Source: Apiospora phragmitis (Eukaryota > Ascomycota > Sordariomycetes > Amphisphaeriales > Apiosporaceae). Taken from it: a stretch of 64,000 nucleotides of DNA. This document shows positions 10,097 to 22,690 of the stretch, in pieces (positions within the stretch are counted from its first letter, which is position 1; every line of letters begins with the position of its first letter). The notes under the pieces are model-generated. The model was not told the DNA's origin. It saw only the letters and a list, made by a program, of their open reading frames with translations, and made no database searches. The position numbers and the translations under genes are program-made. The DNA is taken from NCBI GenBank assembly GCA_038363925.1, contig JAQQWL010000002.1:3472001-3536000 (forward strand), written 5' to 3'.

Positions 10097-13000
10097 TGCC
10101 GCAATATGACGAGGGTGCTAGCTAATGCACCGGGCGGTGAAAGTAGGAGGGAACGTAGAGTGTGAGTGACCGTTTTGCATGACCCAAGCAATTGGACAAC
10201 ATCGGGAGGCAGCGGCCGTGCCCAAATCTTTTCAAGATAAAAGAAATCCGAGAATGTCTCATAAAAGAGTGATCCTGGTCTTTCTCCAGACACGAAAACC
10301 CGGGGCAGGGGCTAAAAAGAAAGCTAAGACCGACCGAATGTCGATGGCCCAGAAATCAAGGCCGAAGCAGCGGCCGAGGAAGAAGAAGAGTGCCGGCAGT
10401 TTGCATCAATGCCAAGCGGGGGACTGTTGGTTTGGCCAAGAGAGCTTTCTGGCTGAGCAGCTATGTTGCATAAAAAACCACAGACTCAACATCACTCTCA
10501 CCTGCAAAAAGGAAAGGGGTCGAGAAATACCTGGATGTGTGTGTGGTGTGTGTTGTGATCGGCCTTGGCCAACCGAGCTATACGCTAGAAGAAGGGGGTG
10601 TCGAGATCTGAATATGCCGCCAAGCGACTGCTATCATTTGCATAGATTGGCTCCGATACGTACGAAAACTCCTATACGGTAATCGGGGCCGAGCCGCAAT
10701 ATTGAAGCTGCATGAGGATCAATGCAAGCATGGCATGCCTGAGCACACTCCGGAAAGCCTGCCGACACTCTGGACAGCGACGGCGGAGTACGATCGGATG
10801 CTCCGGGGAGACGGCTATACCGACCAAACGATGTGCTCATGTATATTGTCCGGAGTCTAATGTCTTATGGGTTCGACTATACAGAATCATTGATCGCGGG
10901 TCGATTCGTACGCCGATGGTTTCTTTACATGAACGCACAGAACTCATGCATTCAGAAGAGTTGAGCCTCGAAGTTCCGACGCAGTCCCAGACCGGGGGCT
11001 GAATGGGTGAGAAGAGACGGACGCGGTACGCGCAGCAGCCCCAAGATGAAGAAGCTAAGGGGAATGTTGACGTGTTTGGGTGAGAAGCTACGTGCGTGCA
11101 GAACCACGATGCTTCTTTTCTTGTTAGAAGGACCCGGACAGCCACTCGGCGCCGCTGGCCTCATTCTAGTGTGATGATGGAATGACTACATAAGTAATAA
11201 CTTGAGGTGTGTGCTTTTCAGAGAAGCATCCAGCCAGTGCATAGACATTAATTACATGCCACTTTTAGGTACCCAACAGGAGGGCGTGATGGATTGACAT
11301 GTGAAAACAGGTGGGTCGAGTAGCCAAGTCGCTTTCGCTTTCGAGCATCGAGAGAGCAGTTTTATTAGGGGTGTGCGGTACGGGGACGTATTAGCAGGCA
11401 CCGGACACTTGACTACTTCGAGTAGGTGAGTCAGGAAGTAAATACATGTCATGGAATCAGACCTCATAATAACTCCGATTTTACGAGCTCATCTGTTATG
11501 CGACAGGCTCCATGGATGTACAGACGATGCCACTACTAAATAAACTAACTCTCAGGACGCATACATGCAAGCATGCACGTAGGGAACTGCAGGAATCATC
11601 TACTACTAATGCTACTACTACATAAATTATATATGCTCCACGTAGCGTATTGTAATTCTACGTACATCTGTCTGTGTTGAAAGCGTGGACAAGTCCAGTC
11701 AGATATGTAGTGGATGTTTTTAACCCCAGAGTCCCCCGACGGTTCGGCGGGGGTACTACGGCACGGGATCTATGCCCGTTCGGGTACCTTTGCCATTGCT
11801 GATCCGCGTCTCGACGTTAATGCTCTCGTGTTATTACCACCCACGAAAAAAAGGGCAACATGAGCAAAACATGAGATGACGGCTCTTCCCTGGGCTGGGC
11901 AGAGCTATCGCCAACTGCAATAGATGTGTTGCATATTATGGAATCCAAGTGGACACTTCTCTCAGGCAATACTTATCGCGCCTCAGTTCTATAATAGGAT
12001 CAGGGTTGAAAGATGGGCAGTTGTATATCCACCCACGACCTACCTTTCTGGTGTCCCATTGATCGAAATCTCTCCCAAACCGGCCGACTCCATACCAAAG
12101 CAGCAACTCAAGCTGATCACCAAGCTGATGCGTGCACATAACTCTACCTACAAAGTAGTACAAAAATGAATAAAAACATACGCATTTAATCGACAAGACT
12201 AGCAGCCACCTACGACTAGTCCCGGCGAGGCAGGACGAAAAAGAGTTCCACTGCCCAATAGGCTGTGGCTTGATTGTTGAGCTGCAAGGCAAGTGCGCCA
12301 GCGCGGAGTAGTAGGGGTCGTTTCGGCTTTCTCCATTGCTCCAGTGAATGACCTCGAGCGCCCGGAGAGGAGCCTTTCATTCCCTTTGGATCTGCAAGAA
12401 CTTGAGAGGTCCCATCGCTTTGTTTTTTCCTCGCGCGACCAACTTCCCATGCTTTTCATGCAGTTCCTTCTGGTCGTCTTCAAGTACTCCGTCCTGATAT
12501 AGATTCGAGACCCGGTCCGCCGCACCGCACCCTTTACGCCCTTTGCAACGGAATACCATCCCACGTACCATGACTTGCGCCGGGGGTGGGATCACTGCCG
12601 CTCGTTGCTGCTGCTGCATGTCATAATACCTACGGCTGACCTTTTCTACATCGGTACCGCATACATACATACTTACTTACTTACATGCTTTGCTTACTTA
12701 CGGCTTGGACTCCTTCTCCTGCCCATCTTCAAACTACTCCATCCGCCCAATAGGGCACGGCAGCATCCTGCCTCCTCCGAATCCCCAATTTCTTAGACCC
12801 CAAATGTACTGGGCACTTTTGCTCTGTTCTGGTTTGATCATCATCTTCCTTGGAGCATCCCACGACCCTTCGGATATTATGCTCGGGCCATGACGATGTT
12901 TGGTACAGCAATGTGCAGCATCCCTACCTATACACGCTCTGCCGTTACTGTCCCGATTCCGAGCAAACAGCCGTAATACCACTTCGACCCAAGACGACAT

Positions 13001-13460
13001 CTCTATCCACCCCTCCGAGTCGGTCCCAGGAGGAGCCCTTTTGCTACACGTCCCGCCGTCAAGCATCCTCCCACGCGAGATATACTTTTAGAAGGTAGCA
13101 CCTAAACCACCGCGACGGGGCGAGCATACGCACGAGCACATGCCATTCTCGCCCGCTACTCCGCGCTCAAACTTCGACTACATCGCACCTTGCCAAACAA
13201 CCGCTGGACAGGATCTGGGAGCACTGTTCACCATCGGGGATCCTTGCAGTCCACTGCCCTCCCGCTCTAACCGGCCCGCCGTCCATAACGAGCCCCTTCG
13301 CCAGATTCGACATCTGGTAGATTCTTGACTTGCTGCTGAATCTACCACCCAGGCGACCGCTGACTGCCCTCGAGTCTCTGCCGCTTGCGCTTGCACGACG
13401 AGTCCTTTTCGACCTTGACGCCGAGAAGAAGCACCCATGCTAGCAATACAGCGTCCCAGG
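10097..13460. other. Long intergenic region between divergent genes; holds the bHLH leader
   Basis: About 3.36 kb. Contains many short frames (for example 10179-10682 and 12377-12670), none with domain character or splice sites. A TTAC/CTTA tetranucleotide tract lies at about 12665-12690. From about 12570 onward the plus strand is pyrimidine-rich and has no long open frame, which suits a promoter and 5' UTR for the downstream transcription-factor gene. I see nothing else. Confidence 0.55.
13141..13328 (+). promoter_or_regulatory. Upstream open reading frame in the bHLH leader (candidate)
   Basis: An ATG at about 13141 opens a frame of about 62 codons that ends about 130 bp before the start codon of the bHLH gene. 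If the transcript starts upstream of it, translation of this frame would lower expression of the main protein. The peptide has no recognisable motif. Confidence 0.3.
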
Positions 13461-14902
13461 ATGGGTTCGTCGCAGCCGCCTGACGGCGCAGGGCCGTTCG
13501 GATGTACGTGATATATTCGTGAATCTGGTCTTGTTAGACGTTGAAGTCGCCATACTAACATCGTCCAGACTCATTTTCAACCGATGATGGCCTCTTCCTT
13601 CAGCCCCCGGAGCCTGCGCCCGGAGCGCCACTGCTTACCTTTGAGGATGATCGCCTGATCAGCACTTTCTTCAACCAAATAGAATCCAATCAGTACAGTG
13701 GTATAGCGTTCGGTGAAGGCCTCGCTTTCAGTGACGCGTGGCAAGATCTGCCGCCACAGTTTATGGGCACTGCAACGTCGTATGGACAACAGCCGGCTCA
13801 CCCTTCAATGTCTTCTGTAATAGAATTTTCCGACGCCGACGACTTCCATGATGTCTTTCAGTTCGCAGCCTCCAGCCTTATGGGCCCGCCGCCTCCACCG
13901 CCGCCGCAACGACAGGCACCGCACCCACCGCTACATTCGTCGATTGAGCACAGCACGCCTGCTGACGCTGCCGCTGTCCTGACTGCCCTCCACAACGGCC
14001 ACCCGGGGCGCCCGAGCAGCATCAGTCACGGTCACATACTCCCTTCACAACCCATGGGACCTCCACCAAGCCACCCAGTCGCTCAACATCGGTGCCACTT
14101 CAACCATGAGAGATCTGGCTCCATGCACTCGGTCCCAATACCAACGACAGTGGGACATATTCCAGAACAACGTAGTAGCGATCATATGTTTGCTAGCATG
14201 ACGTTTAATAACCCGCATATCCACAGCAACCAAAGAGCTGTTCAAGTACCCGAGGACGTGCAATGGGGCTCGGATACCAGTTTTGGTCGGGGGCACTCCT
14301 TTATACCAGCATCGGAACGAGAGACTGCCCCGGCCCTTGAACACGAGCGCATCAAGTACATCGAGTGCCTACAACTCAGCAACAGCACATCAAATACACG
14401 CCCTTCAAGCCCACTGGTGAATGGGGAATCAAGCGCTGATGGCATGCGCAATGGTCACATGAACGGCGTTGGAAGAAAGGATTCTGACGTGCTGCCCCGG
14501 AAACGACGAAAGAGCAAAGCAAATGAAGACGCCACCGCCGAAGAGGATGGAGAAGACCCGTCCACTGCTCCTACGAAGGCGGCCGCAAGGAAGAGGAAAT
14601 CAAAGATCGACCTTAGTAAGGCCGAGGACACGTCCTTGGCAGATGACACTCCAGGCAAGCGGCGGAAGTCCAACACTAATGGCGCGAAACCTCCGCGGGA
14701 AAATCTGTCTGAAGAGCAAAAACGAAGTAATCATATCAGAAGCGAACAGAAGCGACGTACACTGATAAAAGAGGGCTTTGACGATCTTCAGGAAATTGTT
14801 CCGAATCTGAAAAACGGCGGCTATAGTAAGAGCGCGATGCTGCAGCTAGCAGGGGAATGGCTCGATGAGATACTGAAGGAGAACGAGCTATATTCCAGCT
14901 AG
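13461..14902 (+). CDS. bHLH transcription factor with C-terminal HLH domain
   Basis: Nuclear DNA-binding protein, 458 residues. Exon 1 is 13461-13503, the intron is 13504-13568 (GTACGT...TCCAG) and exon 2 is 13569-14902, in phase. The N-terminal 380 residues are disordered, rich in Pro, His and Ser, with a run of prolines near residue 150 and several basic clusters (RKRRK, KRRK) that look like nuclear localisation signals. The last 60 residues form a bHLH. The basic region and helix 1 read SNHIRSEQKRRTLIKEGFDD, with the H..E...R pattern that contacts E-box DNA; the loop is NLKNGGYSKS and helix 2 ends near the C-terminus. This layout recalls fungal Ino4/Yas1-like partners, but I cannot assign the orthologue. 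Short upstream frames precede it. Confidence 0.85.
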
Positions 14903-15690
14903 CAAGTCCTAGCATTGGCACATCATGATGATATGCACCTATATTTACTTACGATGACGAGGACGGAAAGAGGAAAAGCTTAAGTGGGTGCTAAACCCAG
15001 GTGTAGGAGTTTACCAGGCTGGATTTGAGACATGGAATTAGGCGTCACCCGGAGCATATCGAATTTATAGGGGTGGCCGTGTCCATTTCCCTACCCCTTG
15101 AGAAGATTATGGCGGCGCCTTCCTGCTTTTGTTTTTGATACCTTTGTGTCCCGGATAGGGGCATGTGAGCATGAGACACTCTGCTCCGGCGAATTGTTTT
15201 TTTTCTTTTCTACTTACAATTGACGTAGCGGATGAGAATGAAAGAAGGAGGCACAGCCACGAGGGAGAAGAGAGAGTATCCCACCCCGTCCCCTGAACTG
15301 CATTTGCATGCTGTTGTCGTTTTGTGGTGCTGCATTGCAGCAATACATACCACTTACACTAATCAATGAATGCCCTCGTGTCTGTTCTGTGTGGTTTTGG
15401 ATGGGTCTCGGTGGCTTTTGTTTTGTCATTTGACATTGATGTTTTAAGATATCCCCCCAAAGATGTGGAAGATGTGGAAGAGGTGGAAGAGGAAGAAGAG
15501 CCTAGGCAGCTCGCGATGGCATGTTACCTGGAACATTGGGAGGCTGAAATGCGGCGTGGAATAAAGCAGGTGATCTGGAACCTGATCGGTCAAAAGCAAC
15601 GACTACATGTATATATAGCCTAACTAAGCAAATACAAACCAACAATCACTTTGGTTTACGAGGCTATATTTGTTGTATACTTCTATCTTG
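14903..15690. other. Intergenic, convergent 3' regions with a purine-rich GAAGAT repeat
   Basis: 790 bp between the bHLH stop and the polymerase stop. A GAAGATGTG/GAAGAG-type purine tract at about 15463-15500 creates an acidic low-complexity frame (15366-15623) that I do not call as a gene. Confidence 0.55.
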
Positions 15691-17655
15691 TTAGTCGCCT
15701 AGAGCGTGAAATCGCCGGTGTGCACTCATAGCAAACTCGGGGATGCGCTGACCACATTCAGGGCACCTTCGGCATTCACCGTTGTCATCATCATCCCATG
15801 CCGTCATCGTCCCTTCTGCCTCGATATCTTCCATCTGCCGGTCGTGATCATCGTTGTCATTGGCTACGCTTTCCGCAGTTCCTGTCGGCCCCTGAGCAGC
15901 CGCAGCAGCACTGTTCTCGCTTGAGTTGCTGAGCTCTCTCGATGAGCTCGGCTGGGAAGTGGCAACCGGAGCTGGCAGGTCATTGCTGTATACCGTGAAC
16001 TCCTTTAGCTTAGCATCCTGGGTCTTGAACATTTTAGCGATATCCCGACCACCTCCGATGCTTCCGTCTTCGTTGCCCGTGGGCACCATGTTGGTCACAC
16101 AAATGTTGATAAGTGCCAGGTTCCAGTTTTGACGTTCGCTATGAAGGCGTCGGAAGAGGGGCAGGATGGCCTCGCTGGCAAGCCGCTCGGCTATGTAGTC
16201 AATGCCATCCTTGAGACCGAACACAAAGGTGGGCAACGGAGAGCTCCGGGAACTGCGATTGTAGTTATCCCGCGGAGGAGCCTGCTGGCTACCGTCGATG
16301 ACGCTCGGCCTGGACTTCACACGTGTCGACAAACGTAGCGTCTTGGGTACGCGAGCCACTTCTGGGGCGTCCCCGTCCCAGATACAGCAGTTTCACCCGT
16401 CGGTGCATGACCGCTGTCATCATTAGCCACCACGAGGTCTACGCGCAATCGCCGGATCAGAGAGCGAGACAGCGCATGCAGTTCCCGCATCAGTTCGGCT
16501 TGCGTGTTAAGCGTCTTGGTTACGTAGGTGTCTTCGATGCTGATCTGTGTCGGGATGTCGCTCGCCTCCTTGACGTCGGCGTTGTCGACGCCGTGGAGCA
16601 GATTCCAAACTTTGTCGCCGATGCCACGCTCCACGCCCGGCCCACCGAGGATCTTTTCGAGAAGACCGGGGGACATGCCAGGGTGCTCAAGCACCTCACG
16701 CGTGGTGATCTTCGCGGAATACTCGTGGTCGTGAGGGACGGCTTCTGTGGGCCGTTGATGGATATGACTCTCCACCAGCTGCGAGGTTTTGAATCCCATA
16801 CCCGGTATCTCGCGGATCGGCGACTCGCCCATAAACGACAGGGCGTCCCCCTCGTGGAGATTGAGCAGGGTCGTCTGGTTCTTGGGTTTATTTTTGGTGC
16901 CTGCTAGTTTCGCCAGCACTTTGTTGGTAGATACGCCGCAAGTGGAGGTATACCCAAAATCCTCCTCCAGCTTATGTCGTAGATAGCCAGCAAGGTGAGA
17001 AGCAACTAGTAAGCGAGCGTAGGATGGATTCCCGAGCGTAGCACCATCGGCATCGGGGCATTTTGGGGGTATTGTGCAGCCGAAAGACGCACTTGCATCG
17101 AAGCCAAACCCCTTCTCGGGGTCCTGCGCCGACAGCTGAAAAAAGGAGTGCGCAAGCGCGTTTGGATTTAGCAGCTGCACATTATACTCGATGATGTCGG
17201 TGACGTTCAGGAACACCTCGTCCAGACCCAGCCGCTCGACTTTCCGGTTCCAGGAGTGCGAGCGCAGGAAGGACCAGAGCTTCTTGGACACGTCGCGGAA
17301 CCGCGTGAGGTCCTCGCCATTTCTCAGCACCAGCTCCGGGCAGATCTTCTCTGCGTCGGAGATCAGCATCAGCTTTTTGACACCCCTCGCGCGAGCAACA
17401 TAGTTAGACGTGGCCAAAATGCTCTTCTGCTTGATACCCAGAGGCAGTGCCTTTAGCGCCGGGTTCTCATTTTCAAAAACACTTGCGTAGAAGCAATCGT
17501 AGTCCTGAGAAGTCGGGAAGCATATCCGGATTAGGAATTAGATGATCATACAATGGATCTAAGTGCGCCGCAGGTGTGGGCTAGCTTACGAAGTGCAATA
17601 TAATCCTGTCATCCTTTGGCGTTGGGATCTTGGTCGTTCGAGGGGTTTGTCTCAT
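15691..17655 (-). CDS. DNA polymerase iota (Y-family translesion polymerase) with C-terminal UBZ finger, one frame break
   Basis: Error-prone polymerase for bypass of damaged template bases, nuclear. Exon 1 is 17590-17655, starting at the ATG at 17655 and encoding a short basic N-terminus and KDDRIILHF. The intron is 17505-17589, and exon 2 begins DYDCFYASVFE, the Y-family metal-binding palm motif. Further motifs are SNYVARARGVKK (fingers), RLGLDEVFLNVTDI carrying the catalytic Asp-Glu pair, CGVSTNKVLAKLAG and the HhH-like GMGFKTSQL. The little-finger end WLAYP and its continuation KTLRLSTR are in different frames: the CCC run at 16345-16347 appears one base short. The C-terminus has CPECGQRIPEFAMSAHRRFH, a C2H2-like UBZ ubiquitin-binding finger. 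Corrected length is about 626 residues. The iota rather than eta assignment rests on the N-terminal palm motif and overall layout as I recall fungal sequences. Confidence 0.85.
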
Positions 17656-19779
17656 CAAAAGGGGAGTCGTCATCTTGCGCCATGCTCGGCCGTAACGAAG
17701 ACTGTTCTTCAATCAGCCATAGATCTGGATGACGAGAGCTCTCAAGTCCCTCCGAGCTGTAGTGTGAGTGAGCATACGCAGCAGTATCGCGGCTAGAAGC
17801 CACGAGATGACTCCATTCGTGTAAGAGGTATTATGCTTGATAAAGTCCGAAAATAAAAGCAGTCCGTGCGTTTGATTTAGTGTGCAGGCAGCCAGGGAAT
17901 AGTAAGAACGGTCGATGGTAGGTATCTTACTTAGATGTGGTGATAACCACCGCCAGTCGCTTCTACTATTGGGTCGACATCATCAAGTTACAATATCGAT
18001 AGGCGTTAGGCGTCCATAATTGCAGTGTGCAGTTTGTTGATACCTGGCCTTTGCTTCACTCTGTTTGTCCGATGACGTCGTCCCCCCAAGCACTACAGTA
18101 ATGCGGCAGACACTAGGGCCATATGGTGTTCCAGTCTTCTGCCGAGGCGATACAGTAACCTTACATATATTTATATTTGGCTTCAAACGATCAATGGATC
18201 GGGCGATCCCATGTCTACTTTGATCGCTGGCGAACTGGTAAACTGGCAAATTGGCAAACTGACAAACTGACAAACTGGCGAATGCGGTGGTTGGCTGAGT
18301 CGGGTCAAGAAGTTCGGGTCGGGTAGGGAAAAGTACCAATATTCTCATGCATGTAAGTACCTACATACATAGAATCGGTCTGGAGACATTCACCAAAATA
18401 GTAACATATTGTCAAAAGTCCGACAAAACCGGTAGTTCGGCCTTTTTGCACACTAGACCGCCCAAGACACCAAACAATATAATCCAGAAATAGATGGAGC
18501 ACTGATTCGTGTTATAGATTACTACACGTTTTACATTAACCTACCTGATCCATGACGACTCAGTAAATCGGGGCCCGGGCACTTGAGACACTTGACACTC
18601 TTCGTGATGCTTCGGTCTTGAGGGTGGCAAGGTGGTTCCCTAGTGGGGGAGGTCATGGCATCGCTGAAAACATGCTTAACCTTGGATCCCGTATATCGGA
18701 CCAACTCTCGCCTGCGCATTCCTTCCCTCTTCTGCTGCGGCTCCGGGGTTTGTTTGTCAGTCCGTGGCTCAAGCTCCCTGTCATCCGTATTACTGGGATG
18801 GTGCCCCATTGCACTTGACGATTCAGCGCCTCAAAGGATGCTCACATTTTGATGATGCTGTCGTGTCCCCCTTCCTTCCTCCTTACTCAGATCGGCTTTC
18901 TGCTTCAACGGCTTGATCTCCCCGAACTAATCCAATTTGATTGACAAAGGACGCCACAAAGCCCAGACAAATATCGCCATCCTCGTCGTCCTGGTGCAAC
19001 TTGGACTCCCGCTTGTGCTCGTGTGCGGGGAACAGGGAAGCCCTAGTTGGGTCGCCAAGACATCAGACCAGCGAGCCAGAATAGACGCCGAAAGGATCGA
19101 GCAGACAAGAGGCGGTCGGTCCCAACAGGTCGTATGCGCGTTCAGTCTATGGTTAGCCGACTTTACGATGCTGCTGATTTGCTTACTTGGGCAAGGATCC
19201 TGGTTCTAGGCATGGGCCCCTCGGCGCTTGTGCCTTCGGCCACCATCCTTTGCTACATCCCTGCTCGCTTTTTATAGCCAACCAAACGGTTGGAAGGCCT
19301 CCCAGCGTGCATACCGGGCAAGTCAGCGACTGGCCTGGCCCCGGTCATTCTGGAGTCTTGGTCCCAATATTCGATGTGATACAACATATCATACCCTCCC
19401 TTCGCTTCTTTTCCCACCTGTCCTTGCGCGTCTACGATTCTTTCACGTTGCATACGCATTAGCCCCTTGCTTACCAGGCGCTTGTCGTTGACCTGGACCA
19501 GAGTCTCCTACCCTACCACCCCCTCATTCTGGCTGTCACCTGGCTTCTCCGTCCCTTCGATTCGGAAACAGCACATCTATATTATATAGCTGCTGTTGCC
19601 CGTCCTCCTGCGGCTCAAGTGCCTTCACTACTACTTCTACTTCGCTCCGTTTTGGTACATCCCGGCCGACTGGGAGGTTACCCGAAAGAGCTCTCGTCTG
19701 CCACGGGCCGAGAACCATCTCGCAACCCATCTAATCCATTCGCATACCCGGACACATTGTTCGTTTATATTTCACGACC
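17656..19779. other. Intergenic between divergent genes
   Basis: About 2.1 kb. Apart from an 8-bp minisatellite (18233-18280), listed separately, I see only short unsupported frames. The part next to 19780 is pyrimidine-rich and probably the leader of the next gene. Confidence 0.55.
18233..18280. repeat. 8-bp minisatellite, about six units of AACTGGCA
   Basis: Six head-to-tail 8-mers, each matching the unit AACTGGCA at six to eight positions (AACTGGTA, AACTGGCA, AATTGGCA, AACTGACA, AACTGACA, AACTGGCG). It lies in intergenic DNA between the polymerase iota and disordered-protein genes. Confidence 0.85.
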
Positions 19780-21133
19780 ATGGCAAGTACCAGCACAGCC
19801 AAGAGACCGCGACTGTCTCTCCAGACCAAACCCGCATCAGGGACGATGGTCAGGAATGTGAGAGGCAGCAGTCTGGGTAAATCGGATCCGAAATCACCGA
19901 CGTCGTTTAACACCCTGTCAAACGTTTATGTGACAGCGATAGAGAGATCTACGCCGGTCCAGTCAACACCAGTGACGGCGATCAATCTCAGCGAAGTCCT
20001 GAGACTCCAGACAGACCCCGAGAATGCGAAAGGCTCTCACCAGCGGATACAAACGCCGTTCACGGCAACGTATCCAGATACGCCGCTGACGGCCAATCCC
20101 ATGTCTCCTACACTTCCCATGGAGATGACCTTTCCCAGTTCCATGACGGCAACGCCGCCGCTCTCAGCAGGTTCCGTGGACCCTTCCGGGCCTAAGCTGT
20201 TTTCTTTTGCACCAAAGGATACTTGGGGCCAAGCGGCTCCGTCCTCGCCACATCAGAGCCGACGGAGAATGCCTACAGCCCTGCATGGGTTTGGCTTGAA
20301 GGCACCCTATACACACCCACGAGGAATTCACAGTATATTACGCAACTCGCCACTGCCTCCATCGAGTGCAAGAACACCAGTCTCGCCGAGGCGGCAGTCA
20401 CTCCGGTTACAGGAGAAGGCGGCACGGCGTGTGGGCTATGAAAGCCCATTGACGCAAACGATCACGACGGAGAAGTACACCAAATCCCACATAGACCTAC
20501 TCGTGGAAGAGGCATCCCCTTGGTCGGCATCTCCCATCGCAGAGGATGCGGAAATGGCTCTGGATCTCACTATGGCTTACTCGGGGGACGAAACACGCGA
20601 TGGAGGACAAACCCCTGGCCCGTTTGAGGAAATGCGAAGGCGCATGGCCGGACTCGGGACAGGGACCCCCTATCTCTTCGCCCGGGCCTAGCGGCATCAA
20701 GAAACGCAAGAGAAAGGAGAAGAAGCGTAGATGGGTGTGGACCATTGGCCAAGAGGAGGAGGGAGGCGAGGAGGGAGAGGCTATGGCGGCGGTGAGGGCC
20801 GCAGGGGCTACGACCCCCAAAATCGCCTTGCCTGTCAAAAGGCACCGCCTCTTTGAGCCGCTGACTGCAGTCAAGGTCAGCGTTAAAGCCTCAGAATCCG
20901 AGAACGACGCAGCGCGGCCAGACGTGGAGATGTCAGACGTTAGCAGCATCTCCTCGGTCAGCCGAGCCACCACGCCGCATAGCATAGACTTGGACCTGAA
21001 GACTCCGACGGTTCCGGCCGCCGCGTCCTCCAACGTCACGAAAGACAACCGGCTCGGGCCCATGGACCTAATCAACCCCGAAACAGGATCGAGGAGGGAT
21101 ACGCCGATCCCTCCCGACCTAGTAACAAATTGA
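19780..21133 (+). CDS. Uncharacterised disordered fungal protein (one frame break)
   Basis: I do not recognise a characterised family. The frame from the ATG at 19780 encodes a Ser/Thr/Pro-rich protein with many SP and TP sites (potential proline-directed phosphorylation). A more ordered conserved-looking block RGIHSILRNSPLPPSS is followed by RRQSLRLQEKAARRVGYE and a helix ending KSHIDLLVEEA. After an acidic segment the frame breaks at the C5 run 20666-20670, which appears one base too long. The next frame continues ISSPGPSG and then the strongly basic KKRKRKEKKRRWVWTIGQ, a likely nuclear localisation signal, and ends at 21133. Corrected length is about 450 residues. No membrane segment or catalytic motif is visible. 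Confidence 0.65.
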
Positions 21134-22690
21134 ATCAGATTGGCATTCATATAGTAGCATGCATTTCACAGCCGGTATAATCTGACCCTGGAGATGGAGA
21201 TGGATTGCTTTTATATGCATGGCGCAAGGCAATGAAGGAGTACGGACGGTGTTGGATACCACGGGGTGGTAAAATGTACATTGAATTCTATGACGAAGCC
21301 AGACGAGAACATGACAAATACGAACAAATACCATCCACGAGACAAGAGTATACATCTTATCTCTCCACGCCAAGTAGGTGGATAATATTTCCTCAGGTCT
21401 AGACCCTCAAGGTATGCGTATATGTACATGTTCCTGGACAGGTGGACAGGGTACTTGACGGAACTAATGAAAGGATGGGGAGCGTGGTAGTCATCTCACG
21501 TACAACTCGGTTTCGATGCGATTGGCGATGGGTAACGCCAATCTAAGGGAAGCGCGATGCCAGGCAGGTGCTATTTGGTTTCACTCAGCGCCAATGACGC
21601 AAATCTGAATGGCTAGATCCTTGTCGTAGATCGGCTCCCGTGGGACCAGGGAGAGGGAGAGGGGATGTTCAGTCGCACCCGACCGATCCACATAGCTTAG
21701 GTTAGACATGTAAGTGCGTATGTACTACTACAGTATTTAGTCTGTTGGTGCCAGGTGGTACTACAGTCTATTCAGAAGCCCAAAGGTTTGCTGGCTGCTC
21801 ATTCAATCCCATTGTCTTTGCTTTTATTTGCTTGGCTGGACGGCTGTTTGCTTGTATGAGATATACGGTGGTGTCATCGAAAACCTGCTTCGAGGCTACT
21901 GCGAGGGAGATGTGGCAGCAATCAGCAGATCGGCCTTCCACAGAGGCCCCTCTAGCCCCCTAAGCAAAGCTGCTAAGTGCCTAGAACTCCCAAAACCCCC
22001 AGCACTTCTATATGTATAGGCGACGTGGGTAAATTCCTTTTCAGCTGTTGACTTGATTAGGCGGGTATCCACCTGTGCAAGCTTGTTTTCTTCTCCCCCC
22101 TGTCCCCCCTTGTACTCCAGCTTTCAACTGTTGCCCAGAACACCACACCTACGTCATACATCGAAATTGGTCAAAGACAAGTACGCGTTTGACTGACTGA
22201 CGATGATGCAACAAGCCGCCAACTTGGCACCGTAGTATTAGCTTGCTTTTTCATTGCTCGAAGCGAAGAAAATAGATAGATAGATAGATAGATGGACCGG
22301 CTACCATCCCTCCCCCCTACCTTATATCTTTCCTAATATACATCTTTAACGGAGTCCATTCTTACTCCTACTCCCACACGAGTGTCACAGAGCTGACAGA
22401 GGTGAAGAGAGAGCTGCTGCCTGTGCTGAGCCTACTTGATCGGGAAAGAACCCGATTGACGTTGCAATTGCGTAAAACCAATAGGTATGTATAGTTTGTT
22501 AAACTGACTCGTGCTCAACTAATATAATGATTGCGATTTCTAGACACAATCACAGCCGCCGTCTCTCAACGTTCGCTGCAGGAGACGACCCCACCATCTT
22601 TGACTGAGAAGATACACTACGGTCTCCTCAACAACATAACGTCCAGCTAATTATCTTCTCGCTGGTGACCCCGAAAAGCCAGCGCTCGTC
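21134..22690. other. Intergenic, 3' region of the disordered gene and promoter of the SMP/C2 gene
   Basis: About 1.55 kb. Contains an AGAT tetranucleotide tract (22273-22292) and pyrimidine-rich sequence before the next start. A short spliced leader of the SMP/C2 gene is possible: GTATGTATAG at about 22484 could be a 5' UTR donor with an acceptor near 22541. No gene seen. Confidence 0.5.
22273..22292. repeat. (AGAT)n microsatellite
   Basis: About five uninterrupted copies of a GATA/AGAT tetranucleotide in the promoter region of the SMP/C2 gene. Confidence 0.9.

Noticed and set aside
10179..10682. 167-codon plus-strand frame with a Lys-rich middle
   Set aside because: No recognisable domain, atypical amino-acid mix, no splice continuation; most likely chance.
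15366..15623. 85-codon acidic frame
   Set aside because: Its acidic part is created by a GAAGAT-type repeat; it lies in the 3' region between two convergent genes.
17609..17803. Alternative start of polymerase iota at the ATG in the MAQDDD frame
   Set aside because: That frame stops before the intron; the ATG at 17655 leads in frame into KDDRIILHF and the palm motif.
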